This document shows, one piece after another, positions 46,721-55,187 of a DNA stretch of 64,000 nt. The DNA is taken from assembly GCF_000636015.1 (NCBI RefSeq), contig NZ_JFZJ01000002.1, positions 1 through 64,000 on the forward strand, read 5' to 3'. Origin of the DNA: Rhodomicrobium udaipurense JA643. Lineage in GTDB: Bacteria; Pseudomonadota; Alphaproteobacteria; Rhizobiales; Rhodomicrobiaceae. The position numbers were made by a program, and so were the translations under genes. The notes under the pieces were generated by a model. That model saw only the letters and a list, made by a program, of their open reading frames with translations, did not search any database and was not told the origin of the DNA. Position 1 is the first letter of the stretch; each line of letters opens with the position of its first letter.

Positions 46721-47737
46721 TCACAAAAGCGGCTCGCGGAACGCGCGCATCTGGCGTCGCACGTCCGCCGCCGCCTCCGCCACATTGATGGCGTCACGAA
46801 AAGCGGTCGCCTCCGGCAGCCCCGCGCTGTACCAGCGGAGATGCTTGCGCGCGATGGGTACGCCCGTGCGCTCGCCGTAATAGTCGAGCATCGCCTCGAA
46901 ATGCTCCGCCATCGTGTCCAGCCGGACGCGCAACGAAGGTTCGTCGGAGACCGTTTCGCCGCGAAGGGCCTCCGCGACCTGCGCGATGATCCAAGGGCGT
47001 CCGTAAGCGCCGCGCCCGATCATCACGCCATCGGCTCCGGACGCCGCCAGCGCGCGAGCCGCATCGGCGGGCGTGACGATGTCGCCGTTGACGATGACGG
47101 GGATGGAAACCGCTTCCTTGACGCGCCGCACGAAGCCCCAGTCGGCTTCGCCGCCGTAGAACTGACATCGCGTGCGGCCATGCACAGTGACCATGACGAT
47201 GCCGCAGTCTTCGGCGATCCGGGCGAGGCGCGGCGCGTTGAGCTGGTCCGGGCTCCATCCCATGCGCATCTTGAGCGTGACCGGCACCTTCACCGCCTTC
47301 GCGACCGCCTCGAAGATCTTCGCCGCGTGCACCTCGTCGCGCATCAGCGCCGAGCCGACCAAATCCTTGACCACCTTTTTCACAGGGCAGCCGAAATTGA
47401 GGTCGATGATATCAGCGCCGCGATCCTCGGCGAGACGGGCGGCGTCGGCCATGATCGCGGGATCGCGGCCCGCCAGCTGCACCGCCATGAGGCCGCCGTC
47501 GGTCTCCCGCTCCGACATCCTGAGCGTCTTCCTGTGTTGATGCACGACTGCCTTGCTGGCGAGCATTTCCGTGACGACGAGATCCGCCCCGAACTTGCGG
47601 ACGATGCGCCGGAACGGCCTGTCGGTGACGCCCGACATCGGCGCGAGAATGACGGGGTTTTCCAGCGTCAACGCGCCAAGCCGGACAGGCCGAACACGCG
47701 CCGTACCATCTTTGAAATGCGCCGCTTCATCGAGCAT
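46721..47737 (-). CDS. dusB: tRNA-dihydrouridine synthase B
   Basis: FMN enzyme reducing uridines to dihydrouridine in tRNA. TIM-barrel opening [22 protein letters not shown], the catalytic Cys region [21 protein letters not shown], the TLKMRMGW strand, [11 protein letters not shown], and [11 protein letters not shown]. The length of 338 is right. In this class dusB often precedes ntrBC, but here it stands without them. The last 35 residues overlap an unrelated frame on the other strand. Confidence 0.95.
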   Translation of the reverse strand: MLDEAAHFKDGTARVRPVRLGALTLENPVILAPMSGVTDRPFRRIVRKFGADLVVTEMLASKAVVHQHRKTLRMSERETDGGLMAVQLAGRDPAIMADAARLAEDRGADIIDLNFGCPVKKVVKDLVGSALMRDEVHAAKIFEAVAKAVKVPVTLKMRMGWSPDQLNAPRLARIAEDCGIVMVTVHGRTRCQFYGGEADWGFVRRVKEAVSIPVIVNGDIVTPADAARALAASGADGVMIGRGAYGRPWIIAQVAEALRGETVSDEPSLRVRLDTMAEHFEAMLDYYGERTGVPIARKHLRWYSAGLPEATAFRDAINVAEAAADVRRQMRAFREPLL

Positions 47738-47957
47738 GGGCTACGGGTCTGATCCTACAGCATATTTCGTGGTGCGCGCTCCATCGGAAGCGGAGCGGCG
47801 ACCAGATGGCCACCGCTTTAATACTATATGCACGCCGCTCGAAGTGACGCCACTTCTCGGCGCACACTTGGCATGAGACAGGTGATGTTTATCTTTATGG
47901 CGTTCAGTGCTCGTTTCCCGGATCAGCCAGCGGCTTCCCAATTTTCAAATTACATCC

Positions 47958-47988
47958 TTGACTTCGAGTGCGCTCGAACTCGTAGCTT
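47958..47988 (+). promoter_or_regulatory. MerR-type promoter with 19-bp spacer and palindrome
   Basis: TTGACT (47958-47963) and TAGCTT (47983-47988) are separated by 19 bases, the long spacer typical of MerR-activated promoters. Between them is the palindrome TTCGAG-TGCG-CTCGAA (47963-47978). It lies 28 bases before the merR-type gene and should drive its own operon. Confidence 0.8.
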
Positions 47989-48016
47989 CTTCTGCGTCGT
48001 GAAGAGGATAGGGGCT

Positions 48017-48385
48017 ATGAAGATCGGTGAACTGGCTAGGCGGTCGGGACTATCAGCCCATACAATCCGTTACTATGAGCGGATTGGGCTGCTCCCCTAT
48101 GCCGACAGGGACCGATCAAGCCAGCGTAACTACGACGCGTCCATGCTGATCTGGATCGAATTTCTCGGTCGCCTGAAAACGGCCGGGATGCCGATACGGG
48201 ACATGCTGCGTTATGCAGCCCTGCGGGAGCGCGGCGCCGGCACGGAAGCTGAACGTTGTGAAATTCTGGTACAACATCGCGAACGCATACGAGCCCATGT
48301 GGCTGACCTTCAAGCCTGCCTCCTCGTTCTCGACACCAAGATTGCCGGTTACGGCGACCAGAAACAGAGGACGAAGGAACTATGA
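48017..48385 (+). CDS. MerR-family transcriptional regulator, 122 aa
   Basis: MerR winged-helix N-terminus (MKIGELARRSGLSAHTIRYYERIGLL), followed by a dimerisation helix. No metal-binding cysteine pattern at the C-terminus, so it is probably in the organic/redox-sensing group rather than the metal sensors. The start at 48017 follows GATAGGGG; the 63 upstream codons include the operator and are not coding. A 19-bp-spacer promoter upstream suggests autoregulation. The stop overlaps the start of a 50-codon ORF. Confidence 0.92.
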   Translation: MKIGELARRSGLSAHTIRYYERIGLLPYADRDRSSQRNYDASMLIWIEFLGRLKTAGMPIRDMLRYAALRERGAGTEAERCEILVQHRERIRAHVADLQACLLVLDTKIAGYGDQKQRTKEL

Positions 48386-48534
48386 CGAGGCATTACCACA
48401 GCGCCAGCGGAAAATACCTGGAAAGCACACCACGCATGCTCTTTGAAAGAGCTGACATCGATTTGCGTAACAGCAGCCCCACCTCTAACGGCGAAGTCCA
48501 GCAGGCGCGAGCCTGCGGAGAGGAGGTGCAATGA
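48382..48534 (+). CDS. Small coupled ORF, 50 aa
   Basis: ATG at 48382 overlaps the merR stop (ATGA), and its own TGA overlaps the ATG of the next gene (48531). The product begins MTRHYHSASGKYLESTPRML. No domain, signal or TM is visible. The two ATGA junctions suggest it is translated, or at least that ribosomes pass through it to couple merR with the downstream gene. Too short for certainty; it could also be a decayed gene. Confidence 0.5.
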   Translation: MTRHYHSASGKYLESTPRMLFERADIDLRNSSPTSNGEVQQARACGEEVQ

Positions 48535-49043
48535 GCACTTCCCGCCGAACGTTTCTTGCTCACGCCTTGGCTCTTCCAGGCGTCTCAATGGCCTCTTTGT
48601 CGCAAACGGAGTTGGCGAAAGCCGATGGTGTCGATCATTCACCGGATCTGAACGAGAGCCGGTTGGAGCGCGGCAGGCGCGTACTCGCCGAGGTTGATGG
48701 TGAGGCGGGACAGAAGGTTGTGTCGGCACTGGCCAACATAGCTCCCGATTTCGCCACCTATCTGTTCGAGTTTCCTTTCGGCGACATCTATTCGCGGCCG
48801 GGTCTCGACCTCCGTTCCCGGGAGATCGCGACGATCGCTGCGCTCGCCGCCATGGGCAATGCGAGTCCTCAGCTTAAGGTCCATATTCAGGCCGGGCTCA
48901 ACGTCGGTCTCACCAGAACGGAAATTACCGAGATTCTGATGCAGATGGCCGTCTACGCTGGCTTCCCGGCGGCGCTTAACGGTCTTTTCGCCGCCAAGGA
49001 AGTCTTTGCAAAGCAGGTCGTCCCGGCTGTAACGCCGCGATGA
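48531..49043 (+). CDS. Tat-exported carboxymuconolactone decarboxylase-family protein
   Basis: N-terminal twin-arginine-like signal SRRTFLAHALALPGVSMA. The CMD domain is helical (GLDLRSREIATIAALAAMGNA, then LKVHIQAGLNVGLTRTEITEILMQMAVYAGFPAALNGL), without the CxxC of AhpD. It therefore resembles gamma-CMD decarboxylases or a detoxification helper. 170 residues. Preceded by GGAGAGGAGG. Part of the MerR operon, perhaps induced by an organic or oxidative stress. Confidence 0.85.
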   Translation: MSTSRRTFLAHALALPGVSMASLSQTELAKADGVDHSPDLNESRLERGRRVLAEVDGEAGQKVVSALANIAPDFATYLFEFPFGDIYSRPGLDLRSREIATIAALAAMGNASPQLKVHIQAGLNVGLTRTEITEILMQMAVYAGFPAALNGLFAAKEVFAKQVVPAVTPR

Positions 49044-49123
49044 AAATCCATCAGATTGAAACGGAAAGAAAAAGACTTCTGAAAAGCTTCGGGACCCATA
49101 GGGAGTATAGAGTGATACGTTAA

Positions 49124-49150
49124 CCCAGCAGTCGCTAAGCGACTGCTGGG
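49124..49150 (+). terminator. Rho-independent terminator
   Basis: A perfect 12-bp stem (CCCAGCAGTCGC with GCGACTGCTGGG) around the loop TAA is followed by GTTTT. It lies between the CMD-family stop and the minus-strand ettA stop and should end the MerR operon. Confidence 0.93.
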
Positions 49151-49164
49151 GTTTTGATGCCTGC

Positions 49165-50823
49165 TTACCCCCGCGCAAACCGCGCGAACTTCGCCTTCGG
49201 CGTGTCGAGCGCGGCGGCGCCAAGGCGGCGCAGCTTGTCTTCCTCATACGCCTGGAAGTTGCCCTCGAACCATTCGACATGGCCGTCGCCCTCGAAGGCG
49301 AGGATGTGCGTCGCGAGCCGGTCGAGGAAGAAGCGATCATGGCTGATGACCACGGCGCAGCCGGGGAAATCCTCAAGCGCGGCTTCGAGGCTCGACAGCG
49401 TCTCCACGTCGAGGTCGTTCGTCGGTTCGTCGAGCAGCAGCAGGTTGCCGCCCTCCTTCAGCATCTTGGCGAGGTGCACGCGGTTGCGTTCGCCGCCCGA
49501 AAGCAGCCCCACCTTCTTCTGCTGGTCCGGGCCCTTGAAGTTGAACCAGCCGCAATAAGCGCGGGAGTTCACTTCCTTCGTGCCGAGCTTGATCTGGTCG
49601 AGGCCGCCTGAGATTTCTTCCCACACGCTCTTCTTCGGATCGAGCGCATCGCGGCTCTGGTCGACATAGCCGAGCTTCACCGTCTCGCCGACGCGGAACG
49701 AGCCCTCGTCCGGCTTCTCATTGCCGATGATCATCTTGAACAGCGTCGTCTTGCCCGCGCCGTTCGGGCCGATCACGCCGACGATGCCGCCGGGCGGCAG
49801 CTTGAATTCGAGGCCTTCTATGAGCGTGCGGCCGTTGAAGCCCTTCTTGAGACCTTCCGCTTCGAGCACGACGCCGCCGAGGCGCGGACCGGTCGGGATC
49901 TGGATCTGCGCCTTGCCGATCTGATCGCGGCCCGCTTCCTCCGCCAGCTTCTCATAGGCGGTGATACGCGCCTTGCTCTTGGCCTGCCGCGCCTTCGGGC
50001 TCGCCCTGATCCATTCGAGTTCACGCGCCATGGTGCGCTGCTTGGCCTCGTCCTCGCGCGATTCCTGTGCCGCGCGCTTCGCCTTCTGTTCGAGCCAGCT
50101 CGAATAATTGCCCTTGTACGGCACGCCCTGACCGCGATCGAGTTCGAGCGTCCATGTGGTGATCGAATCGAGGAAGTAGCGGTCGTGGGTGACGAGGATT
50201 ACGCAGCCCGGATAGTCTTCGAGGAAGTGCTGGAGCCAGTCCACCGACTCGGCGTCGAGGTGGTTCGTCGGCTCGTCGAGCAGCAGGATGTCGGGCTTCG
50301 ATAGCAGAAGCTTCGTCAGCGCGACGCGGCGCTTCTCGCCGCCCGAGAGGCTCTCGACGCCGGCATGCGGCGGCGGGCAGTTCAGCGCGGCGAGCGCCTG
50401 CTCCACCTGCGCGTCGAGATCCCAGAGATTGTGCCCGTCGATGACATCCTGAAGCGTCGCCATCTCGTCGGCGGTCTCGTCGGAATAGTTCATCGCAAGC
50501 TCGTTGTAGCGGTCGAGCATCGCCTTCTTGTCGGCCACGCCGTCCATCGCGTTGCCGAGCACGTCCTTCGACGCATCGAGCTGCGGCTCCTGCGGCAGAT
50601 AGCCGACGCGCACGCCTTCCGCCGCCCACGCCTCGCCCTGATGCTCCGTCTCGACGCCCGCCATGATCTTGAGCAGTGTCGACTTACCGGAGCCGTTCAC
50701 GCCGACCACGCCGATCTTCGCATCGGGCAGGAAGGACAGCGAGATGTTGTTCAGCACCTGCTTTCCGCCGGGATAGGTCTTGGAAAGCTTCTGCATCACG
50801 TAAACGTACTGCGGCGCGGCCAT
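49165..50823 (-). CDS. ettA: Energy-dependent translational throttle protein EttA (ABC-F)
   Basis: Two ABC ATPase domains without membrane part. Walker A GVNGSGKSTLLKIM and GPNGAGKTTLFKMI; signatures SLSGGEKRRVALTK and LLSGGERNRVHLAK; Walker B ILLLDEPTNHLDAESVDW and LLLDEPTNDLDVETL. EttA binds the ribosomal E site and gates early elongation by ATP/ADP ratio. The opening YVYVMQKLSKTYPGGKQVL and the 552-residue length are EttA-specific. Single-gene unit. Confidence 0.96.
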   Translation of the reverse strand: MAAPQYVYVMQKLSKTYPGGKQVLNNISLSFLPDAKIGVVGVNGSGKSTLLKIMAGVETEHQGEAWAAEGVRVGYLPQEPQLDASKDVLGNAMDGVADKKAMLDRYNELAMNYSDETADEMATLQDVIDGHNLWDLDAQVEQALAALNCPPPHAGVESLSGGEKRRVALTKLLLSKPDILLLDEPTNHLDAESVDWLQHFLEDYPGCVILVTHDRYFLDSITTWTLELDRGQGVPYKGNYSSWLEQKAKRAAQESREDEAKQRTMARELEWIRASPKARQAKSKARITAYEKLAEEAGRDQIGKAQIQIPTGPRLGGVVLEAEGLKKGFNGRTLIEGLEFKLPPGGIVGVIGPNGAGKTTLFKMIIGNEKPDEGSFRVGETVKLGYVDQSRDALDPKKSVWEEISGGLDQIKLGTKEVNSRAYCGWFNFKGPDQQKKVGLLSGGERNRVHLAKMLKEGGNLLLLDEPTNDLDVETLSSLEAALEDFPGCAVVISHDRFFLDRLATHILAFEGDGHVEWFEGNFQAYEEDKLRRLGAAALDTPKAKFARFARG

Positions 50824-50981
50824 GGGCTTCTCTTCTTGTGTGCGTCGATGAATGGGGATTCTTGCCCCTTATGTAGCGTGGTTGCGTGCGGTTGTCAGCC
50901 AGAAGCGCCCTTTGGCAGAGATCGTCGTTCGGCGGAACACCCGGCGGCGCCATTCCTTCCCCTGTAAAAGGAGTGGCAACC

Positions 50982-51254
50982 ATGACAGACCCATCAGCAC
51001 CGGGTGGACCCGCAGGCGCGGGGCTCCCCGGCGGCATCCCGCCAGACCGTCAGCCGGGCATCCCGACCGGCCCCGGCCCGGATGCTATCCCCGGCGCGCC
51101 GCCGGAAGGCGGCTTCGGCAAGCCAGGCAGGGGCGGCGTGTGGCCCGAACCGCAGCCGGAAGGCCAGCCGCGCCCGCCGTCCGAAGGCCCGGACAGCGAC
51201 ATCGCGCCGGACGGCGACCGCATCCGCGACGACATCGAGAAGGGCACGCGTTAG
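50982..51254 (+). CDS. Gly/Pro-rich small protein, 90 aa
   Basis: Low-complexity acidic protein of Gly, Pro and Asp (GGPAGAGLPGGIPPDRQPG; later PPSEGPDSDIAPDGDR), ending in a charged helix (RIRDDIEKGTR). The start at 50982 is preceded by AAAAGGAG at ideal spacing, so it is likely translated. Probably intrinsically disordered. Not assigned to any family. Confidence 0.55.
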   Translation: MTDPSAPGGPAGAGLPGGIPPDRQPGIPTGPGPDAIPGAPPEGGFGKPGRGGVWPEPQPEGQPRPPSEGPDSDIAPDGDRIRDDIEKGTR

Positions 51255-51301
51255 CGCCTCGCGGGTTAGTATCTTGAGCGGCCAACCGCGAGGAGGAAAC
51301 C

Positions 51302-51517
51302 ATGAGCAAAGCGAAGACCGGCATCGGCTCCTACAAGGCGGAGAACGACAACGCCATTTCGCCCGACGATCCGGATGCGAAGGTGGGCCAGAAGGCGTGG
51401 GACAAGCGAGACCGCGAGAAGCCGGACGAGGAGAAGATCGAGCGCGACCTTGAGAAGTACAGCGAAGAGATGGCCGAGGACGCGCCCGGAACCGGTACGC
51501 CGGAAGACAATCCGTAG
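51302..51517 (+). CDS. Small charged protein, 71 aa
   Basis: Hydrophilic, largely acidic/Lys-rich protein: SKAKTGIGSYKAENDNAISP, then KRDREKPDEEKIERDLEKYSEEMAE (a likely helix). Preceded by GAGGAGGAAACC. Followed by a clear terminator. Likely a stress-associated disordered protein; no family recognised. Confidence 0.55.
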   Translation: MSKAKTGIGSYKAENDNAISPDDPDAKVGQKAWDKRDREKPDEEKIERDLEKYSEEMAEDAPGTGTPEDNP

Positions 51518-51557
51518 GCGAGGTTGCGAGCTGGCGCCGGGAGCAAGGCGAAACAAA

Positions 51558-51582
51558 AAAAGGAGCCTTCGCGGCTCCTTTT
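51558..51582 (+). terminator. Rho-independent terminator
   Basis: AAAAGGAGCC pairs with GGCTCCTTTT around a TTCGC loop, 40 bases after the 71-aa protein. It is symmetric, so it could also end the minus-strand DUF1328 transcript. Confidence 0.9.
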
Positions 51583-51601
51583 CTCTTTCATCGTGCAACA
51601 C

Positions 51602-51775
51602 TCATATGTTGCCTCGTCCTCTCAGCAAGTAGCCGATCAGCGAAACGACGAGAAGCACGAGAAAGATGTAGAATATGATCTGCGCAATACCGGCTGACGC
51701 GCTGGCGATACCGCCAAAGCCAAAGACACCGGCAACAATCGCGATCACAAGGAAGGTCAAGGCCCAGCCTAGCAT
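51602..51775 (-). CDS. DUF1328-family small membrane protein, 57 aa
   Basis: Two-TM peptide ([22 protein letters not shown] and [19 protein letters not shown] in part), typical of the YtjA/DUF1328 family. [16 protein letters not shown] and [14 protein letters not shown] are signature blocks. The start at 51775 is preceded by AGGGAGAAAACC. Role unknown, often linked to envelope stress. Confidence 0.92.
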   Translation of the reverse strand: MLGWALTFLVIAIVAGVFGFGGIASASAGIAQIIFYIFLVLLVVSLIGYLLRGRGNI

Positions 51776-51842
51776 GGTTTTCTCCCTGTGAAATGCTTTC
51801 TCATATACCTCAACACAGGTGCGCCTCGCACGTTCCAGAAGA

Positions 51843-52640
51843 TCACCGGCGAGCAAAGAATTTCGTCGGCGATGGCGAAAAGCGGTCGGCACGGCCCGCA
51901 GCGACCTCGCGCAGCCATAACGTGCAGGCTATCGCCGCCGCGTCGGCCTCGACGATCCAGAAGCCGTTGGCCTCACCCCGCATGCGCGCGGAAAGCGCCG
52001 TCGGCGCACCAAGAGCGACGAGCCGCCTGTCGCTCACCTGGACTTCGATGGCGAAGCTTCGATGCGTATGCCCCGACATGAGCAGCTCGACGCCGCATCG
52101 CGCGAACGCCCGCAGCGCATCGCCTGCACGTCGCACCGGCCGCGCTCGCGGTTCGTCCGGCACGCGCAGAAATGGGTGATGCGCCGCGACGGCCTTGAAC
52201 ACGCCCGGCGGCATCGCGGCAAACTCCGCTTCGGTCGCCGCGATGTCGCGCCGTCGCGCCGCGCGGTCCTGCCAGCGAAGATGCGGCTGCCAGGACCGCG
52301 CCGTGTTGAACCCCAGAACCGCCCCGCCGCCGCCCTCGAACACCGGCATCAGATGCGGCGTGCCGGTCGCCTGGTGAAAGCGGTGGAACGGGTCCGCGAA
52401 GCGCTGGAGCAGATTGAAATAGGGCAGGTCGTGGTTGCCCGGAAGCACGAGCGCGGGCGTGCGAAGCGCGGCGAGCCAGGTCTTCGCCGCCTCGAATTCG
52501 CGCCGCCGCGCGCGCAGTGTCAGGTCGCCCGCAACCACGATGACGTCGGGGCGTTCCGCTTCCATCGCCTCGCGTAGCGCGTCTTCGAGGCCCATCGGCA
52601 CGCTGCCGAAATGGAGGTCCGCGCAAAGGGCAATCTTCAT
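51843..52640 (-). CDS. Metallophosphoesterase (calcineurin-like)
   Basis: Metal-dependent phosphoesterase of 265 residues. Motifs in order: LCADLHFG (D-x-H), [15 protein letters not shown] (GNHD), AAHHPF, and MSGHTHR (GHTH). The overall pattern fits the Rv0805/cpdA-like group, so substrates may be cyclic nucleotides or lipid-linked phosphates. Its start overlaps the lipid-kinase gene by 4 bases (same strand), so the two are co-transcribed. Confidence 0.92.
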   Translation of the reverse strand: MKIALCADLHFGSVPMGLEDALREAMEAERPDVIVVAGDLTLRARRREFEAAKTWLAALRTPALVLPGNHDLPYFNLLQRFADPFHRFHQATGTPHLMPVFEGGGGAVLGFNTARSWQPHLRWQDRAARRRDIAATEAEFAAMPPGVFKAVAAHHPFLRVPDEPRARPVRRAGDALRAFARCGVELLMSGHTHRSFAIEVQVSDRRLVALGAPTALSARMRGEANGFWIVEADAAAIACTLWLREVAAGRADRFSPSPTKFFARR

Positions 52641-53551
52641 CGCGCGTCTTTCGGAACCGGCACGAGCACGTTAAGCGCCGCGGGCCGAACGCGATATTTG
52701 AGCGGCGTTCGCATCCGCACCACCTCACCGTCGTTCGACAGGCGCAGCGTCTTTCTGCGCCGCGTCATGATCGTGACCTCCGAGGCGCTGAGCTGTTCGA
52801 GCCTGTCGTCGCCCCGCCAGAGCCCGAGCGCGGCGCGGGCGAGCACCCACATCAGGCCCAGCCCGCTATGCGGCTTCGCGATGTAGACGCCGAGTTTACC
52901 ATCGGAGAGCGCCTTGCGCGAGAATATGAGGCTCGGGCGCTCATCGTAGAGATTGTTCGAAACCGCCAGCGAGAACACGCGCACGCGCTTGCGTTGCGTC
53001 TCCGTGCCATTGATGGCAATGTCGAGATGGCCGCGCGAGGCGATCACGGTTTTCAGAAGGGCGAAATAGCCGCGAAGCCGCTCGCCGAGGGGTTGGCCGC
53101 GCAGGGCTTGACGCTCGGCGCTGATTTTTGGCGGTAAGCCCAGCAGCGAGTTGCAGAGGAATGCCTCGCCGTTCACCTCGGCGACGTCGATCTTGCGGAA
53201 CTCGCCCGAGGCCAACGCGTTAAGCGCCGCGTCCGGGTCCAGCGGGATGCCGAGATCGCGCGCGAGGCGGTTCACGGTGCCGAGCGGCAGGATGGCCAGC
53301 GCGATGTCGGTGTCGAGCACACGGCGTGCCGCGCTGGTGACGGTGCCGTCGCCTCCGCCCGCGAGCAGCACGTCAGGTTTGGCCGCAACCGCGCGGTCGA
53401 GCGCGACGTCCATCGTGCCCGGCTCGACGAGGTTTACGGCGATCGCGTGGCCCGCCGCCTCGAAAGCCGCTCGCGTCTTGTCGGCCAGGCTTTCGCCCGA
53501 TACCCCAAGCGCTTGCCCGGCACGGCTGTTGATTACGGCATGCACGCGCAT
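52637..53551 (-). CDS. Diacylglycerol/lipid kinase family protein (YegS-like)
   Basis: DAGK catalytic-domain protein of 304 residues, phosphorylating a membrane lipid (diacylglycerol or similar). Motifs VLLAGGGDGTVTSAARRV, LAILPLGTVNRLARDLGI and the C-terminal ERGL-like NDGEVVRMRTPLKYRV block. The neighbour phosphoesterase overlaps it by 4 bases, so lipid turnover may be shared. Confidence 0.9.
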   Translation of the reverse strand: MRVHAVINSRAGQALGVSGESLADKTRAAFEAAGHAIAVNLVEPGTMDVALDRAVAAKPDVLLAGGGDGTVTSAARRVLDTDIALAILPLGTVNRLARDLGIPLDPDAALNALASGEFRKIDVAEVNGEAFLCNSLLGLPPKISAERQALRGQPLGERLRGYFALLKTVIASRGHLDIAINGTETQRKRVRVFSLAVSNNLYDERPSLIFSRKALSDGKLGVYIAKPHSGLGLMWVLARAALGLWRGDDRLEQLSASEVTIMTRRRKTLRLSNDGEVVRMRTPLKYRVRPAALNVLVPVPKDAR

Positions 53552-53741
53552 CCCCGTCTCCCCGCGCTTCTAGCCACAGCTCCCCCAACACCGCAACCGG
53601 CTTGCGGTTCGGCGAAACGATTTTGCGGGGAGAGCGCTTAAAATTACTTGCTCTCAGTAAAGGACGCTATATCCTAAGTGTCCTTGACCGCTTGATAGAG
53701 GTCATCTGCGCGGGGCGACAAAAAATGCGCCGCGGCGGTAA

Positions 53742-53756
53742 TAATTAGAGTAATTA
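53742..53756. repeat. AT-rich palindrome before the NAD-epimerase-like gene
   Basis: TAATTA-GAG-TAATTA is a short perfect inverted repeat about 20 bases upstream of the gene at 53777, in a clearly AT-rich stretch. It could be a repressor site or just promoter composition. Confidence 0.35.
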
Positions 53757-53776
53757 CGAAGGTTTGGCAGCAGGAA

Positions 53777-54568
53777 ATGAAACGTTTTGTCGTCGATCCC
53801 GGAAAAGCGATCGGAGACGTTCTATCTTCCTCCGGGGCATATTCCACTTGGCCAGTTTCGGCTTATGGCGGGCAGGGCCTGCCTCCTTGCGACGAGGTGG
53901 TTATCGTCGCCACAGGAGTGGACGAGACGACGCGCCAGAACGTTCTTTTGCCGCTCATCGAGACCGGTGCCCAGAAGGCGAAGCGCCTTGTTCTCTTGTC
54001 GTCGCTCGACGTGTATCCGACGCGAGGCCTTCCGCTGGACGAGCGCTATGTCGATCCTTGTGCGCCTCGTACGGCATTGGGATGGCTGGAAAGCGCCGTG
54101 GCGGAACGGTCGCGGCGCGGCGTCGTGCTCCGGCTGCCTGATGTCTTCGGCCCTTCGATCACCGACGGCGCGGCAGGAGCGCTGCTCGACCGCGAGGCTT
54201 CCGGGCTGAACCGCGTCGCCATCCATCAGTGGTATCCCGTTCGCCGCCTCCGCCGCGACATCGCGAGGGCTTTGCGTCTCGATGTACGCGTCGTGAACCT
54301 CGCCACCGAGCCTTTGCCGATGGCCGACGTTCTTATGCAATTCTTCCCGGGGCAAATGGGTCAGGTCAGATCGCCCGCGCCTTACAGCCGCATTCGCACG
54401 CGCTACGCAGCGGCTTTCGGCGGGGCGGGCGACTACATCATGACGGCGAGCGACGTGTTGGCCGAGATGCGGGCGTGCGTCCTGGCTCATCGGCGCGAGA
54501 AGGCTGCGGCGGCTCCGTCACGGCGCGTTGAAGGTGGTGGGGAAGGTGCGTCTGCGTCGCTGGCGTGA
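53777..54568 (+). CDS. NAD-epimerase/SDR-like protein lacking the usual Rossmann loop, 263 aa
   Basis: The middle segment RLVLLSSLDVYPTRGLPLDERY and LRLPDVFGPSITDGAAG follow extended-SDR (NAD-dependent epimerase) layout, with LATEPLPMADVL near the substrate end. The expected N-terminal GxxGxxG is absent: the first residues are MKRFVVDPGKAIGDVLS, and the Tyr-x3-Lys pair is not seen. The protein may be a non-catalytic relative. The start has GCAGGAAATG. No neighbours share its direction closely. Confidence 0.6.
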   Translation: MKRFVVDPGKAIGDVLSSSGAYSTWPVSAYGGQGLPPCDEVVIVATGVDETTRQNVLLPLIETGAQKAKRLVLLSSLDVYPTRGLPLDERYVDPCAPRTALGWLESAVAERSRRGVVLRLPDVFGPSITDGAAGALLDREASGLNRVAIHQWYPVRRLRRDIARALRLDVRVVNLATEPLPMADVLMQFFPGQMGQVRSPAPYSRIRTRYAAAFGGAGDYIMTASDVLAEMRACVLAHRREKAAAAPSRRVEGGGEGASASLA

Positions 54569-54590
54569 GCGACGCGCACGCGGACACATG

Positions 54591-55013
54591 TTATTCCGCT
54601 GGCTTCGCAAGAGCCTTTAGCAGAGCGGCGGCGAGATCGGCTTGCCCGAAGGGCTTGATGAGAAGAGGACGACCGGCGAAACGGTCATCGAGCGCGTTTC
54701 CGCAATAGCCGCTTGCGAAAATGAAAGGGATGTTGCGCCGTTCGAGTTCCTCCGCAACAGGCGTCACCGTTTCGCCCGCGACGTTGATGTCGAGAACCGC
54801 CACGTCGAATTCGACCTGGTCGATTTTCTGCAGGCCGACGCCGACCCTGTGCGCGGAAGCCGCCACGACGCAGCCCAGCTCTTCGAGGAAATCCTCCATG
54901 AGCATGGCCACGAGCACCTCGTCTTCCACAAAAAATACGCGCACGCCTTCGAGCGGGTTCTCCGCTTCCGAATTTTCGCAGGAGGCCGGTTCAGTCGGGA
55001 GGGAAGCCCGCAT
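54591..55013 (-). CDS. Receiver-only response regulator, 140 aa
   Basis: Single CheY-like receiver domain without output part. Acidic pocket E30-D31 (FFVEDEVL), phospho-acceptor D75 (VAVLDINVAG), and conserved Lys K120 (LLIKPFGQADL). About 20 residues precede the domain. Such single receivers in alphaproteobacteria act in phosphorelays (e.g. with HWE kinases). The partner kinase is not in the window. Confidence 0.9.
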   Translation of the reverse strand: MRASLPTEPASCENSEAENPLEGVRVFFVEDEVLVAMLMEDFLEELGCVVAASAHRVGVGLQKIDQVEFDVAVLDINVAGETVTPVAEELERRNIPFIFASGYCGNALDDRFAGRPLLIKPFGQADLAAALLKALAKPAE

Positions 55014-55187
55014 GTCTTGAAGCCCGTGGGTTTTGATTGAGCTGAGACACTACCGTACTTTGACGAAAGCCGTCCATCGGCTTTTCCCTCAAAGTAAACG
55101 GGCCGCGGGCGCAACAAAACCGGCGCTCGGATCGAAAGCGCGGCGTCCGTGTTGATCGGGAGCGTTGCGCCTCCCGGGAGAGAAACG

